This document shows positions 8,428 through 18,554 of a DNA stretch of 64,000 bases, piece by piece (within the stretch, counting starts at the first letter, position 1; every line of letters starts with the position of its first letter). The DNA is from MFD01213-c1 sp963704405 (GTDB taxonomy: Bacteria > Planctomycetota > Phycisphaerae > Tepidisphaerales > Tepidisphaeraceae), in NCBI GenBank assembly GCA_963704405.1, contig OY969903.1, positions 4,154,001 through 4,218,000 of the forward strand, in the 5' to 3' direction. The notes beneath the pieces are model-generated. The model saw only the letters and a program-made list of their open reading frames with translations, was not told the DNA's origin and searched no databases. The position numbers and the translations under genes are program-made.

Positions 8428-9310
8428 CGTCAGTTATATCTCGGGTTTTGCCGAGCATCCGCAGCAGCTTGGCGATGTGACGGAATTCCCGGCGCCGGAT
8501 GAATACACTGTCCCTGTGCGCGATCTGGCGTCGACAGATGCGCCGGGGCTGACGGTGCCGTATCGCAGCAGCGCCAAGAAGTTTCAGTCGCGATGGATTG
8601 GTGATCTGCCGCTGCGCATGGCGGGATCTGTGAAGCTGGAAACCGGCAACGGCATTCCGCGGCTCGCCGGCACCATCACCAACCAGACGGGCAAGGATTT
8701 CAATGATGTCTATCTGGCGTTCCACGCCGGCGGGCCAAACGATGCGGATCGAGTGCTGTATCTGCCGTCGTTTGCGAAGAACGCAACGATCGATCTCGTC
8801 AAAGATTTCCAGAAAATTTCCTTGGTCGGCGGGGACGCCAGTCTTTCGCGGCCTGGTGAAAATAAAGTCTTGAATGACGAGCTCGCCCCGCCGGGATTTA
8901 ATACCGACCAGCATCTGCACTGCTGGGCGAACCTGTGGCTTGGACATTTTCATTCCGCCGGCGTCACTGACGCCAACCAGGATGACCCGGGATACACATA
9001 TATCTTTCCGATGCTGAGTTTTTTCGATCGTCTTCCCCCCGCGGCTAACTATTTATCTAAAGAGAGCGGGCAGTATGGCGATCAGCGCTATGAACTTTTC
9101 CGCCGAGGCGGGCGGATTCTGAACGCATCGCAAAGCCTGACGGCAGGACAGCTCGTCATTCTCGCAAAGGAAAAAGGCCCCCTGCCGATTCCGATTGAAA
9201 TTGACGGCGACAAAGTCGGTGGCGACGGTGTCATTCTATATCAGTTTCTAATGCCCATTAATCGTGGCGACGCCGACAAACCCACGACACAACCGGTGGC
9301 GACCAACTGA
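8147..9310 (+). CDS. 3' part of the frameshifted envelope protein
   Basis: The meaningful part begins near 8213 with a second transmembrane helix (SWFFFGLAAVGATAVTVLVVKLVV), then ~340 extracytoplasmic residues of mostly beta character, ending in PTTQPVATN. Joined to the preceding fragment it gives ~815 residues: signal peptide, domain, two helices, domain. The first ~20 residues from the ATG at 8147 are only a shadow of the other frame. The stop at 9310 is 110 bases before the ABC ATPase gene, so one transcription unit is likely. Function unknown. Confidence 0.7.
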   Translation: MFIGWWPGQADICICWRRNAASLSWFFFGLAAVGATAVTVLVVKLVVRGPPEVRHVSIVRIAPGQPALVYSRFGLYIPRDGDQSIELTNSAPDSVSYISGFAEHPQQLGDVTEFPAPDEYTVPVRDLASTDAPGLTVPYRSSAKKFQSRWIGDLPLRMAGSVKLETGNGIPRLAGTITNQTGKDFNDVYLAFHAGGPNDADRVLYLPSFAKNATIDLVKDFQKISLVGGDASLSRPGENKVLNDELAPPGFNTDQHLHCWANLWLGHFHSAGVTDANQDDPGYTYIFPMLSFFDRLPPAANYLSKESGQYGDQRYELFRRGGRILNASQSLTAGQLVILAKEKGPLPIPIEIDGDKVGGDGVILYQFLMPINRGDADKPTTQPVATN

Positions 9311-9420
9311 ACCCACGGCGCTTTTCACCACGGCGACGGGTGAATTATCCACATGAGCACGAAACATGCGGTTAAACTCTGCACGATGGGTCAGACAGGT
9401 TTGATTGTTGGAGTCAACGA

Positions 9421-10356
9421 ATGGCCGCGGTAATCAAGACAGTGAATCTCACCAAGCGATACGGCACGCTCGTTGCGCTGTCGAACCTCAACCTTGAGAT
9501 CAACGAAGGGGACTGCTTTGGATTCATCGGGCCAAACGGCGCCGGCAAGACGACGACGATCAAGATTCTCGCCACGCTGCTTCAGCCGACCTGGGGCGAA
9601 GCGCGGGTCTGTGATTTTGTTGTTGGGTATCAGTCGCGGCAGATTCGGCCGCTGATTGGTTACGTGCCGGATTATTTTGGTGCTTATGAAGACATGGTGG
9701 TTCAGGAGTATCTGGAATTCTTCGCCGCCGCCTACAACATCAACGGCGCGGCCCGCACCAAGATCGTCAACGATGTGCTGGAACTGACTGACCTTGGCTA
9801 TAAGCGGGATGCGCTGGTTGACGGGCTTTCCCGCGGCATGAAGCAGCGGCTCAGCATCGCCCGCGTGCTGGTGCATGATCCGAAGCTGCTCCTGCTCGAC
9901 GAACCCGCCGGCAATCTCGACCCACGCGCCAGAATTGAAATGCGCGAGTTGCTCAAGGAACTGCGGCGGATGGGCAAAACAATTCTCATCAGCTCACACA
10001 TCCTGCCGGAACTTCAGGACCTCTGTAATACCGTCGGCATCATCGAGCGCGGCGAGCTTATTTACGCCGGGCCATGGGCCGACATTGTCCGCAAGGCCCG
10101 CGGCGGCATGACGCTGCATATCAACGTCGCCGACCGCGATGCCGAGGCCGCGGCACTCTTGAGCCAGGACCCGAATATTGAAAATGTCGCTCAGAACAAC
10201 GGGCATATTGAAATCGCTTTGAAGGATGGCGTTGAAGACTACAGCTTCGTCCCGGCGAGGCTGATTCAGAATGGGTTCCGGTTGACCATGCTGAAAGAGG
10301 AAGAGGCGAATCTGGAGACGGCGTTTATGAGGTTGACCAAGGGAATGGTGCAATAG
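9421..10356 (+). CDS. ABC transporter ATP-binding protein
   Basis: 311-residue ATPase of the ABC-2 drug/polymer export class. Walker A GPNGAGKTT (37-45), signature LSRGMKQR (136-143), Walker B LLLLDEP (156-162) and the switch region ISSHILPEL are complete. The last ~90 residues form the C-terminal extension common in GldA/CcmA-like ATPases. The permease follows at 10488 and the large envelope protein precedes it, so the three probably form one exporter complex. The cargo is not indicated by the sequence. Confidence 0.93.
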   Translation: MAAVIKTVNLTKRYGTLVALSNLNLEINEGDCFGFIGPNGAGKTTTIKILATLLQPTWGEARVCDFVVGYQSRQIRPLIGYVPDYFGAYEDMVVQEYLEFFAAAYNINGAARTKIVNDVLELTDLGYKRDALVDGLSRGMKQRLSIARVLVHDPKLLLLDEPAGNLDPRARIEMRELLKELRRMGKTILISSHILPELQDLCNTVGIIERGELIYAGPWADIVRKARGGMTLHINVADRDAEAAALLSQDPNIENVAQNNGHIEIALKDGVEDYSFVPARLIQNGFRLTMLKEEEANLETAFMRLTKGMVQ

Positions 10357-10361
10357 AAATC

Positions 10362-10476
10362 CGAATAACGAATCAAATAACATGCCCAGATGACAAAACG
10401 AATGCCAGAGGTTGCAACTGCCACTCTCGCTCCGTCATTTGAGCATTCGCCATTCGGACATTGATTCGTCATTCGG
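10362..10476. repeat. Short inverted repeat between ATPase and permease genes
   Basis: CCGAATAACGAATCA at 10362-10376 and TGATTCGTCATTCGG at 10462-10476 are inverted copies with one mismatch, about 85 bases apart. Additional ATTCG-containing fragments lie between them. This looks like a small extragenic repeat rather than an operator; a role in tuning permease expression is possible. Confidence 0.5.
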
Positions 10477-10487
10477 ACTTACACAAC

Positions 10488-12596
10488 ATGCTCGGCATCA
10501 CCGACTATCTCTGGCGACTCATCCCCGCAAATCCGATCCTGCTGCGCGTTGTGGAAACCGGCGGCAAGCGCCGGCGCGATTTGATCATCCGCTGCGCTTA
10601 CCTTGGCCTGCTGATCTTTCTCGTTATCTTCTCGCTCACCAGCAGCAACGTCGGCGGAGCCAGCCTGGCGGAACTGGCTAAAACCAGCGTCAAGGTTTTC
10701 CAGAGCCTCAGTTATCTTCAGCTTGGGCTGGTCGCGCTTCTTGCGCCGATTTTTACTGCGGGGGCAATCACGCAGGAGAAGGACAGCCAGACGTATGACA
10801 TCCTCCTGGCCACGCCGCTGACGAATGGGCAGATTCTTCTGGGCTCGCTTCTGAGCCGGTTGTTTTTTGTCGTCGCCTTGCTGATCAGCGGAATTCCGAT
10901 TTTCTCGATTACGCAGATATTTGGCGGCGTGGCGATCAAATATATTGTTATTTCATTTCTGATTGCCGCTGTCACCGCGCTGGTCACCGGGTCGCTTGCA
11001 ATGACGATCGCGACCTTCAAGGTTGGCACTCGGCGGACGATATTCAGTTTTTATATGTTTATTGTGCTGTATCTGGTGGGGCTCTACCTGCTGGATCAGC
11101 TCAGCTTTTTTCGGCCTGTGATTGGTTACGAAACCAACACCCTCGGGCAGATCACAAAAGACGCCGCCGGCAATGCGATCCCCATTCATGCGAAGATAAG
11201 CTGGTTCACCGGGTTGCATCCGTTCCTGGCGTTGCGGTCGATCTTTTTTGACAAAGACTACATGCCGCCGGAGACGCTGCCGCCGGAGTTGCAGAGTTGG
11301 CCGATCAGTTGGTACCTGACTTCACCCGCGTCGTTTTACATCACATTTATGTTCGCGTTCAGCGCGCTGCTGGTGACGCCGAGCGTGGTTCTGTTGCGGC
11401 GGCTGGCTCAATCAAGCTTCACGTTTCGCACGTGGATTCTCACCAAGCTTCACATTTCCAGCGGCGACCGCAGCCGCAAACCGCGAACGGTCTGGAGCAA
11501 TCCGATCGCGTGGCGCGAGGCCAAGACCAAAGCGAGCGCAGCCCGTACATCCATCCTGCGGTATGGCTTTATGGCCGCCGGTGTGATTGGTGCGCTGTTC
11601 CTCGTCATCCGCTTTTCGCAGGTGGATGAACCCGCGCGCTATATCGATCGCAATTCTTACGATGCCAATCGCGGCATTCTCACGGTCTATACAAAGACCA
11701 GCGCGCTGAAATATCCGCTGGCGCCCGATACGCAGGTTACCATCAAGGAAAACGGCAACGACCGAAGCGGCACCCTCGATGACCTGCATGGCCGCTATGC
11801 GATCGATCTCACGAACAACGCACGAAATGTGCTGACAACGGCAATTCTCAGCCCGATTCCGCGCAAGATTTCAGAAGAAGATGCGCGCAGCTATCTGCTG
11901 GGCGCTGTGATTTTGGAATTTGCGGTGATATTGCTAATCGTCACTAACGCCGCCGCATCGACGGTAACGCGCGAGAAGGAAGACGGCAGTCTCGATCTTC
12001 TGCTGACGACGCCCATCACCAGCCGCTATTACATCTGGGGAAAACTGAGCGGGCTGGTGGGGTTTGTGCTGCCGCTGGTGGCCGTACCGGTAATCAGCGT
12101 CGCGTTCTTTGTCATTTATGATTTCTTCCGCGTCACCTCCGGCGGCGCCAACGAGCGATGGATTGCCTTCCCTGAAAGCATCGTCATCATGCCGGCAACG
12201 CTGATCATCATCGCCGCGTTTGCTGCGATCCTGGGGATGCAGATGAGCCTGCGCTGCCGCACTACAGTGCTGGCAGTCATGAGCAGCGTCGGCATCGTCG
12301 TCGGTATCTGCGCCACCCTCGGCTGGTGCGGCTACAGCTTCCTCAACTTCCGCAACGGCGGCCCCATGAGCCTCGTCGTCGGGAGTTTCAGCCCGTTCAC
12401 CGTTCTTACGGTCCTGATTGATCCGTACAGGCTCGCCGAGCATGTCTACGAAAATGAGCAGGATTTTGTCAGCAACCGGATTACAGTATTCATCTGTTCA
12501 TTCGCAGCCGTTGGTGCTTATGCGGCGATTGTGTGGGCGATGTATAAATCGATGGTGAAGAATTTTGATATGACAATACGAAGGCAATCACGATAG
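10488..12596 (+). CDS. ABC-2 type permease, two fused halves
   Basis: 702-residue membrane protein built of two ABC-2 permease units in tandem. Unit 1 contains GAITQEKDSQTYDILLATPLT and unit 2 contains the matching STVTREKEDGSLDLLLTTPIT; both are followed by several transmembrane helices. A full dimeric pore may thus come from one chain. ATG 10488 (MLGITDYLWRL) is chosen because the in-frame codons upstream to 10461 fall in the small repeat sequence. Its last 9 bases overlap the end of the convergent gene at 12588. Partner of the ATPase at 9421. Confidence 0.88.
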   Translation: MLGITDYLWRLIPANPILLRVVETGGKRRRDLIIRCAYLGLLIFLVIFSLTSSNVGGASLAELAKTSVKVFQSLSYLQLGLVALLAPIFTAGAITQEKDSQTYDILLATPLTNGQILLGSLLSRLFFVVALLISGIPIFSITQIFGGVAIKYIVISFLIAAVTALVTGSLAMTIATFKVGTRRTIFSFYMFIVLYLVGLYLLDQLSFFRPVIGYETNTLGQITKDAAGNAIPIHAKISWFTGLHPFLALRSIFFDKDYMPPETLPPELQSWPISWYLTSPASFYITFMFAFSALLVTPSVVLLRRLAQSSFTFRTWILTKLHISSGDRSRKPRTVWSNPIAWREAKTKASAARTSILRYGFMAAGVIGALFLVIRFSQVDEPARYIDRNSYDANRGILTVYTKTSALKYPLAPDTQVTIKENGNDRSGTLDDLHGRYAIDLTNNARNVLTTAILSPIPRKISEEDARSYLLGAVILEFAVILLIVTNAAASTVTREKEDGSLDLLLTTPITSRYYIWGKLSGLVGFVLPLVAVPVISVAFFVIYDFFRVTSGGANERWIAFPESIVIMPATLIIIAAFAAILGMQMSLRCRTTVLAVMSSVGIVVGICATLGWCGYSFLNFRNGGPMSLVVGSFSPFTVLTVLIDPYRLAEHVYENEQDFVSNRITVFICSFAAVGAYAAIVWAMYKSMVKNFDMTIRRQSR

Positions 12597-14399
12597 CACG
12601 GGAGCTGGTTTTGCCATTTCATTATTCTCCGAAGGGTTGCGGTCACGTTTTTTTCTGCTGCGGGAACCCCACACACCCGTCACCGCCACGTACAGATAAA
12701 TCAGCATAATCAGCAGCACCATCCAGCCCACGTGCGGATCGAGTGATTGCAGGGTGCGAAGCCCGTCGGGGTCGTAGCCGGGCTGAAACATGTACTGATT
12801 CTCCACAATATTCATCCACGAAACCGCCGTCACAAGCAGGCCGAGCAACGCCATTCCCACGCTGACTCCGGCGAGCAGTGCGGACAGGCCGGCGGCCCAC
12901 ATCAGATAGCGGCCGTGCATTTGAGGGAGGATCATGAAGAAGCAAATCCAGGGCGCGACCATTGCGACAAGGAAGCGTGTGTTGGGGGAACGCTTGCGTG
13001 AGTGGATCGCCGCACCGGCGCCGGCGATCAGGAGGCAGACGCCGTAGACGATCAGTGCTGCGGTGCGGTATGTCACCACTTTGCCGGCCAGCGGAAGGGT
13101 GACCGCGTCGTCCGGGGTGTTGAAGGTGTAACCGAAGATTGCGTAGACCTGCTGCATCTTTGCGATGTTCCAGGTGCCGGTGCCGGTAATCATGTCGCCG
13201 AATTTTTCGGTTCCATATTTGAAGCCGGAAGTAAACCACGCGCTGTCGGCGTTGAAGTAGGGAATTGTCAGGAAGATGACCGCCGCGATCGCGGCGGCGT
13301 GAATATGAGGCACGAGCCGCCGGGGAAGAAATCGCGCCAGGGCGACGGGGATGAGGACTGCGACGGGGAGCAGCTTGACTCGCGGCGATGATGCCCATCT
13401 CAATTGCGATAAGACGACAATTAACACAACAACGCCCGCGCCGAGCCAAAACCATCGTTCCCACTTCGGCTTGATTCGAAGCGTCGCCGGCAGCAACGCG
13501 ATCACGGCAATGCCCATCCACCAACACCAGCTTGTTGCGGTTTCATCCAGTTTCATCCATGGAAGCACGATCAGCGAGGCGGCGAAGAAGAACCCGCACA
13601 CCAGCCGAAGCACAGCCCCAAAGCGAAACGAAAATATCGGCCACAGCACCAGCACCGGCGCGGCGAGCAGGATTTGTCCCTTGAAGGCCGCGCCAACCAT
13701 GACAGCCATCCCCGCAACGAACCACCAGTCGAGAGATGCCAGAAGTACCGCCGCCACAAAAAAAGGGACAAGCCACACGTCCCACTGCGGCCAGGAATAT
13801 CCGTCTCGAATCACTGCAGGATTGAACCAGAACAGCATTGCGCCAAAGAGGCCGGGGATCACTCCGCGAAACATCGGCCTGGGGAGATGATCTGGTGTTC
13901 TTCGGGCGTCGTCCATTCTTACCCGCCAGAGCCGGATCAAAAAGAAGATCAGCACGGCGGATATGAACTCGGCGACCGTATTGCCGTTGAGCATCGGACG
14001 GGTGAAATCGTAGTCATCCTGCCACCCTCCAACGTCGGGATAGTGCTCGTGCGCCCAGCGCGACCAGGCCCACACGGCGGTTAACCGGAGCGGCGCGTAA
14101 TCCATCGTGCGGCGGCCATCGTTAATATCGACGACGATCTGGTCGTACAGATTGAACAGCCCGACATCATTGGCCAGCGTGCCCCACTTAAAGCCGCTGC
14201 TGACATCACCAAGAAAATGAACGCCGGTGGTATCGACAAACGCCGCTTTGCGTATGCGCAGACCATAGATTGCTGCGGCGAGCGTAATGTCGAGCAGCAT
14301 GACGACCACTGCACAGCGCCATGCGATGCGGGACCAATTAAACCGGGGCGTGGTGGTCTTTGTTACAACGGGCATCGGGGCGTTCAGGGTGATGTGCAT
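12588..14399 (-). CDS. Polytopic membrane protein, GT-C glycosyltransferase-like
   Basis: ~603 residues with about ten or more transmembrane helices. The organisation resembles GT-C lipid-linked sugar transferases: an N-terminal helix, an extracytoplasmic loop with aspartates (VVDINDGRRTMDYAPLR, near residues 88-105), then many helices. Loop aspartates of this kind are used for catalysis in the superfamily, but I cannot assign a specific family. A TTG at 14426 would add nine residues; ATG 14399 (MHITLNAP) is preferred. It converges on the ABC permease with a 9-base overlap of coding ends. Confidence 0.65.
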   Translation of the reverse strand: MHITLNAPMPVVTKTTTPRFNWSRIAWRCAVVVMLLDITLAAAIYGLRIRKAAFVDTTGVHFLGDVSSGFKWGTLANDVGLFNLYDQIVVDINDGRRTMDYAPLRLTAVWAWSRWAHEHYPDVGGWQDDYDFTRPMLNGNTVAEFISAVLIFFLIRLWRVRMDDARRTPDHLPRPMFRGVIPGLFGAMLFWFNPAVIRDGYSWPQWDVWLVPFFVAAVLLASLDWWFVAGMAVMVGAAFKGQILLAAPVLVLWPIFSFRFGAVLRLVCGFFFAASLIVLPWMKLDETATSWCWWMGIAVIALLPATLRIKPKWERWFWLGAGVVVLIVVLSQLRWASSPRVKLLPVAVLIPVALARFLPRRLVPHIHAAAIAAVIFLTIPYFNADSAWFTSGFKYGTEKFGDMITGTGTWNIAKMQQVYAIFGYTFNTPDDAVTLPLAGKVVTYRTAALIVYGVCLLIAGAGAAIHSRKRSPNTRFLVAMVAPWICFFMILPQMHGRYLMWAAGLSALLAGVSVGMALLGLLVTAVSWMNIVENQYMFQPGYDPDGLRTLQSLDPHVGWMVLLIMLIYLYVAVTGVWGSRSRKKRDRNPSENNEMAKPAPVLS

Positions 14400-14540
14400 G
14401 AAGCATGAATCATCGGGCTGCGGCAATTGGTTTACAATCGGGTAGTTGAAAAATGATGTTGAAAATGAATTTGGACTGATGTATCGGAGGTTTTGCTGCC
14501 GTTGAGCGATGATCGGTATCTGCCTGGGACAGATCAGAGA

Positions 14541-15164
14541 CTATCGCCGCACGGCTTCCGCTCGCACCACCGCGAGCCCTGGCGAAGGAACTTTAAGCCG
14601 CAGGACGCCGTCTGTCAGCGATGCATGACCAACCGTGGGAACAACTGTATCCGGCGCGTCCCAGGAATTGGCGGCCTTGACGTTGCCGCCGCCCATGAGT
14701 TCAACGCCGACGATCTTGGTGATTTTCATATCGGCCAGTTTCACATCGACTGTCGCCGCCGCGGTTTGGCTGCGGTTTATGAGGAACACGGCGAGCGAGT
14801 GGGTGGATGCGTCATAGCTGGCAGCGACATCGACAGCAGGCACTTCCCCGCGCTCGCCGGCATGATAGACATCGCTCGTGATGATGGGCGTGAGCGAAAC
14901 CCCGCGAGCGAAACGGGAGTAAAGCACGAACGGCCAATACGTCGACTGAATCAGCAGTCCGTTGCGGCGGGTCAGCACCGGTGCAATGACATTTACAATC
15001 TGCGCCAGGCATGCGATCTTCACCAGGTCAGCCCGACGGATGAAGGCGCTGAGGTATTGCGCAGACCAGCGCATCTTCCAGATTATAAATTTCTTCGAGC
15101 AGGTGCGGCGCACTGGCCCAGCGGCCATCGCCTGCGCGGTCTTTGTACCAGACGTTCCATTCAT
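14541..15164 (-). CDS. GH51 alpha-L-arabinofuranosidase, 3' part of frameshifted gene
   Basis: Continues the gene at 15028-16032 in another frame. The meaningful part begins near 15068 with AQYLSAFIRRADLVKIAC, followed by LAQIVNVIAPVLT, the conserved end of the GH51 TIM barrel. Residues after that form the C-terminal beta domain (FARGVSLTPII to VVRAEAVRR). The first ~30 residues from 15164 are read in the wrong frame. Joined, the two parts give ~497 residues, normal for the family. Confidence 0.85.
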   Translation of the reverse strand: MNGTSGTKTAQAMAAGPVRRTCSKKFIIWKMRWSAQYLSAFIRRADLVKIACLAQIVNVIAPVLTRRNGLLIQSTYWPFVLYSRFARGVSLTPIITSDVYHAGERGEVPAVDVAASYDASTHSLAVFLINRSQTAAATVDVKLADMKITKIVGVELMGGGNVKAANSWDAPDTVVPTVGHASLTDGVLRLKVPSPGLAVVRAEAVRR

Positions 15165-16032
15165 CGAAGGCGAGATAGATTTGCTTGCTGCTTTTCTTCA
15201 CGCCGCGCACGTAGCTGATCAAGCCACCGTAATCCTGCAGCACGCGGTCGATCTCAACCCCCTCGGCCAGATACCACGCGCTGCCCTGACGGTCATTCTG
15301 GCTGTAGCGATGGGCGCTGATGTAATCGATCGAATCCCAGCAATGCTCCAGCACGGTGCGGTCCCAGCTTAGATAGGTCTTCATGAATCGCCCGCTGGAG
15401 CCGCAGGCGATGGTCTGAATGGTTGGGTCGATCCCTTTCATCATGATGCCCGCCTGGGCCGCACGCTGTGCATATACATCGGCGGGGCAATGGCCGGCCT
15501 GCCATTCGCCGTCCATCTCATTGCCCAGGCACCAAAGCTTCACACCGTGCGGGTCGGCATGGCCGTTTGCTTTGCGGCGATCCGACCAGAGCGAACCACC
15601 GGGCAGATTGCAGTATTCCACGAGCGCGGAGGCGGCCGCGGCATCGAGTGTGCCAAGATTGACGGCAAGCATCGGCTGAGTGGCCAGGGCTTTGCACCAA
15701 TCCAGGAATTCATCGGTGCCGAACTGGTTGGATTCGAGACTGCGCCAGGCATAATCGGTGCGGGCCGGGCGCTGATCCCGTGGCCCGATTCCGTCGCGCC
15801 AGTCATAGGCGCTGACAAAGTTTCCGCCGGGATAACGGATGCAGGGCATCGCCATCGGGCGGAGAACATTCAGCACATCGGTGCGAAAGCCGCGGTCATC
15901 GCTTAATGGGTTGCCCGGATCGTAAATGCCTTCGTAAACAGCCCGGCCAAGATGCTCGAGAAACCCGCTGAAAATGCGCCGATCAATCTGGCCAACATGA
16001 TATTGAGTATCGAGGTGAATGGTGGCTTGCAT
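15028..16032 (-). CDS. abfA: GH51 alpha-L-arabinofuranosidase, 5' part of frameshifted gene
   Basis: Releases terminal arabinofuranose from arabinan, arabinoxylan or pectin side chains; no signal peptide, so it probably acts in the cytoplasm on imported oligosaccharides. Typical start (IFSGFLEHLGRAVYEGIY), acid/base in LWCLGNEMDG (E172) and nucleophile in AFDEWNVW (E291) are all in this part. The match to GH51 stops at LEDALVCA and resumes in another frame. The junction GTCTGCGCAATAC would read VCAQY if a GC pair were restored (GTCTGCGCGCAATAC). Monocistronic, downstream of a strong terminator. Confidence 0.9.
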   Translation of the reverse strand: MQATIHLDTQYHVGQIDRRIFSGFLEHLGRAVYEGIYDPGNPLSDDRGFRTDVLNVLRPMAMPCIRYPGGNFVSAYDWRDGIGPRDQRPARTDYAWRSLESNQFGTDEFLDWCKALATQPMLAVNLGTLDAAAASALVEYCNLPGGSLWSDRRKANGHADPHGVKLWCLGNEMDGEWQAGHCPADVYAQRAAQAGIMMKGIDPTIQTIACGSSGRFMKTYLSWDRTVLEHCWDSIDYISAHRYSQNDRQGSAWYLAEGVEIDRVLQDYGGLISYVRGVKKSSKQIYLAFDEWNVWYKDRAGDGRWASAPHLLEEIYNLEDALVCAIPQRLHPSG

Positions 16033-16067
16033 GGGCTTTCAACAAATTAATACCCGGGTGTTAAGCC

Positions 16068-16112
16068 AAAAACAAAAGGGCGTCGTCTTCTGGACGACGC
16101 CCTTTTGTTTTT
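16068..16112. terminator. Strong bidirectional intrinsic terminator
   Basis: A 20-bp perfect stem (16068-16087 with 16093-16112) with a 5-base loop TTCTG. The GC-rich core GGGCGTCGTC is flanked by AAAAACAAAA and TTTTGTTTTT, giving U-tracts on both strands. It ends the kinase gene (stop at 16138) and isolates it from the GH51 gene starting at 16032. Confidence 0.95.
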
Positions 16113-16137
16113 AGGAATCGATTCAGAACAACGTGAC

Positions 16138-18363
16138 TTAGGCGTTGTTCTGGTATTCGTAGAAGGTCTTGATGCTGCGGCCATAGTAGCCGCCGGCCTG
16201 GCTGCGGACGCCGTTGAGGACAACACCGAGGTGTTCGGCCTTGACGGAACGGAGGCCGTCACGCATGCGTTGGAGCACACCGCGGGTGTTGGTGCGGGCG
16301 CGGACGACAGTGACGACGCCGTCAACTCGCGGGGCCAGAGCCACCGATTCAGAGACAAAGAGCATCGGGCCGGAATCGAAGATGACGTGGTCGTATTCTT
16401 CCAAGGCCCGTTCGATGAAATCCAGCAAGAGCTGGCTTTCAAGAAGTTCGGTCGGATTGGACGGCTTGGGACCGCTGGCCATGACGGAGAGATTCGGAAC
16501 AGTGGTTTCCTTGACGGCAGAATCAAAGGCGTTGACGTCATTGAGGACATCGCTGAAACCAACTTCGTTGCCAACACCGAAGATGCGATGCAGTTCGGGG
16601 CGGCGGAAGTTGGAATCGACGATGAGGATTCGGCGGCCATTGAGCGCAAGGCCGGCGGCCAGATTGACCGCGATGGTGCTCTTGCCGTCGCCGGGGCTGG
16701 GACTGGTGACCAGGATGGAGCGCGTGGTGTCCAGCGACGCCGCGTGCTGCAGGCGGGTGCGAACCTGGCGAAGCTGCTCGGCCATCATGGAATGAGGAGC
16801 TTCAAAGATAACCAGTGGCAAACGAGCGCCGCTGGCCTGGGGATCATCCGATTCATGGGGAACCATGCCCAGCAGATTCATCTGACCGACGCGAGCGATA
16901 TCACGCGGCGAGCGGACAGTGGTGTCAGTGACTTCGCGAAGGAAGGCAATACCAAGACTCAGAAGCAGACCAGCCGCGATCGCCGCTCCCATGGTGGCGG
17001 GAAGCTTGGGGAAGCTGGGACTGTCCGGTTCCTGGGGGCGCTGGGCCCAGTCCAGGGAGCTGAAGTCAGCGGCACGAACCATCTGGTCCATGTTTTCCAG
17101 GGCGGTGTTGTACTGGTTCACGTAGCCGCGATAGACGGCTTCATCACCTTTGCGGGTGAGATAGACGGCCATCTTGTTGCTCAGCTCAGCCATGTCCTTT
17201 TTGACGTTGGCGACTGATTCATCGATGGATTCGAGCGACTTTTTCGAATTGTCGCGCTGGGCGAGCAAGTCGGCCTTCATCATGTCGACGATCTGAGCGC
17301 GCTTCTCAGCGCGGGCGTCATCGTACTTCTTCTGATACATGTCGCGGCGGCTCTGGAGTTGGAGCAACATCGGGTTGCTGCTGCCAAGCTTGGTGCCGGC
17401 GGCGTCATTGATCTGCAGGTCGGCCTGCGTCAAAAGCTGCTTGTACTGATTGACTGTCTGATCCTGATTGACCAGATCGGTGACGCGGATAGGCTCTTCG
17501 CCTTTTTGAAGCTGAGCGATGAATCCGTTGTAGGCATTTTCGGCGGCAGTGGCGACCGATTGCATCTCAAGCTGGGCCTTCACGCGTTCGTGCAACTCAA
17601 GTTCCTTGCTGCCGATGCCGCCGGAGGTCTGAATGCCGTTGAGATTCAGCTTGGAACCAAGATCTTCAACATCCTTGCTGGCGTCACGAAGCAGGGTTTC
17701 GTAGCGGGTCTTCTGCTCAACGAGGCGATTGCGATCTGCTTCGTTTTTGCTGCGGATGAAATCGCGTTTGTCCTTGATAGCCTGATCGACGACGGCAGTC
17801 ACGATGATTTTGGTATCGCGTGGGTCGGGGGCCGACATGGCAACGCTGATGAGCTGCGATTCAAGAACCGAAGCAGCCGTAAGCCGATCGGCCAAAAGCC
17901 GACGGGCCTTAGTGGGCTCGCCGTTGCAGGTGACGGTCCACCAGGTCGTTTGACGAATGGGATTAGTGGAGTCGCTGAGAACTTCGTTGATCAAGCCGTC
18001 AGATTTGAGAATCGATGCCTCGGTCTTCTGTTCAATCGCAAGAGTTGCGGTGCTCTGATCGACATTGCTCGGATGGAGGGGGTCGTTCGACTGAAGCGGA
18101 AGAATTCGAATCAGCCCCGTGGCAGTATAGGTGGAGTAATGCTGGGCGAGGTAACCATTGGTGTAGAAACCGGCGACGCCGGAAACCACAACGCAAAGGA
18201 TAATCAGCCAAAGGTTAGCGCGGATAACGCGCCAAACATCGCCACCGCTCATTTGGAAGCTGGGAGCAGCCGGGCCTTGTGAGGCATAGCTGGGAACAGC
18301 AAGCTGCGAGGGCCCGGTGGGCCGGGGCAAACGGATCGGGGTGGTCTGAGGCAACGTCGTCAT
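16138..18363 (-). CDS. Wzc-like polysaccharide co-polymerase and tyrosine autokinase
   Basis: 741-residue inner-membrane protein controlling exopolysaccharide polymerisation and export. The N-terminal Wzz domain has one transmembrane helix (LWLIILCVVVSGVAGFY, ~51-67), a long coiled-coil region to ~425, and a second helix (~458-476). The cytoplasmic BY-kinase domain carries Walker A SPSPGDGKST (~553-562), A' ILIVDSNFRRPE (~578) and Walker B VIFDSGPML (~660). The tail GGYYGRSIKTFYEYQ supplies four tyrosines for autophosphorylation, a short cluster. AGGAG lies before the ATG. The Wza-like lipoprotein and exosortase are nearby on the same strand. Confidence 0.92.
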   Translation of the reverse strand: MTTLPQTTPIRLPRPTGPSQLAVPSYASQGPAAPSFQMSGGDVWRVIRANLWLIILCVVVSGVAGFYTNGYLAQHYSTYTATGLIRILPLQSNDPLHPSNVDQSTATLAIEQKTEASILKSDGLINEVLSDSTNPIRQTTWWTVTCNGEPTKARRLLADRLTAASVLESQLISVAMSAPDPRDTKIIVTAVVDQAIKDKRDFIRSKNEADRNRLVEQKTRYETLLRDASKDVEDLGSKLNLNGIQTSGGIGSKELELHERVKAQLEMQSVATAAENAYNGFIAQLQKGEEPIRVTDLVNQDQTVNQYKQLLTQADLQINDAAGTKLGSSNPMLLQLQSRRDMYQKKYDDARAEKRAQIVDMMKADLLAQRDNSKKSLESIDESVANVKKDMAELSNKMAVYLTRKGDEAVYRGYVNQYNTALENMDQMVRAADFSSLDWAQRPQEPDSPSFPKLPATMGAAIAAGLLLSLGIAFLREVTDTTVRSPRDIARVGQMNLLGMVPHESDDPQASGARLPLVIFEAPHSMMAEQLRQVRTRLQHAASLDTTRSILVTSPSPGDGKSTIAVNLAAGLALNGRRILIVDSNFRRPELHRIFGVGNEVGFSDVLNDVNAFDSAVKETTVPNLSVMASGPKPSNPTELLESQLLLDFIERALEEYDHVIFDSGPMLFVSESVALAPRVDGVVTVVRARTNTRGVLQRMRDGLRSVKAEHLGVVLNGVRSQAGGYYGRSIKTFYEYQNNA

Positions 18364-18554
18364 TGGTCCTCTCCTACTTCCTTACCAGATACAATCTTTG
18401 GTTAGGTGGTGCGGTCGTGAGAAGCTCCCCTCATAGGAACAAATCACACGCTATCGCCTATACCTCATGACAAGCATCGGTTAGATGCGACCGCAACCGA
18501 AGTATACCACGTGCAGCGGTTTTACAAGTAAATTTTCTACTAAGATAACGCTCA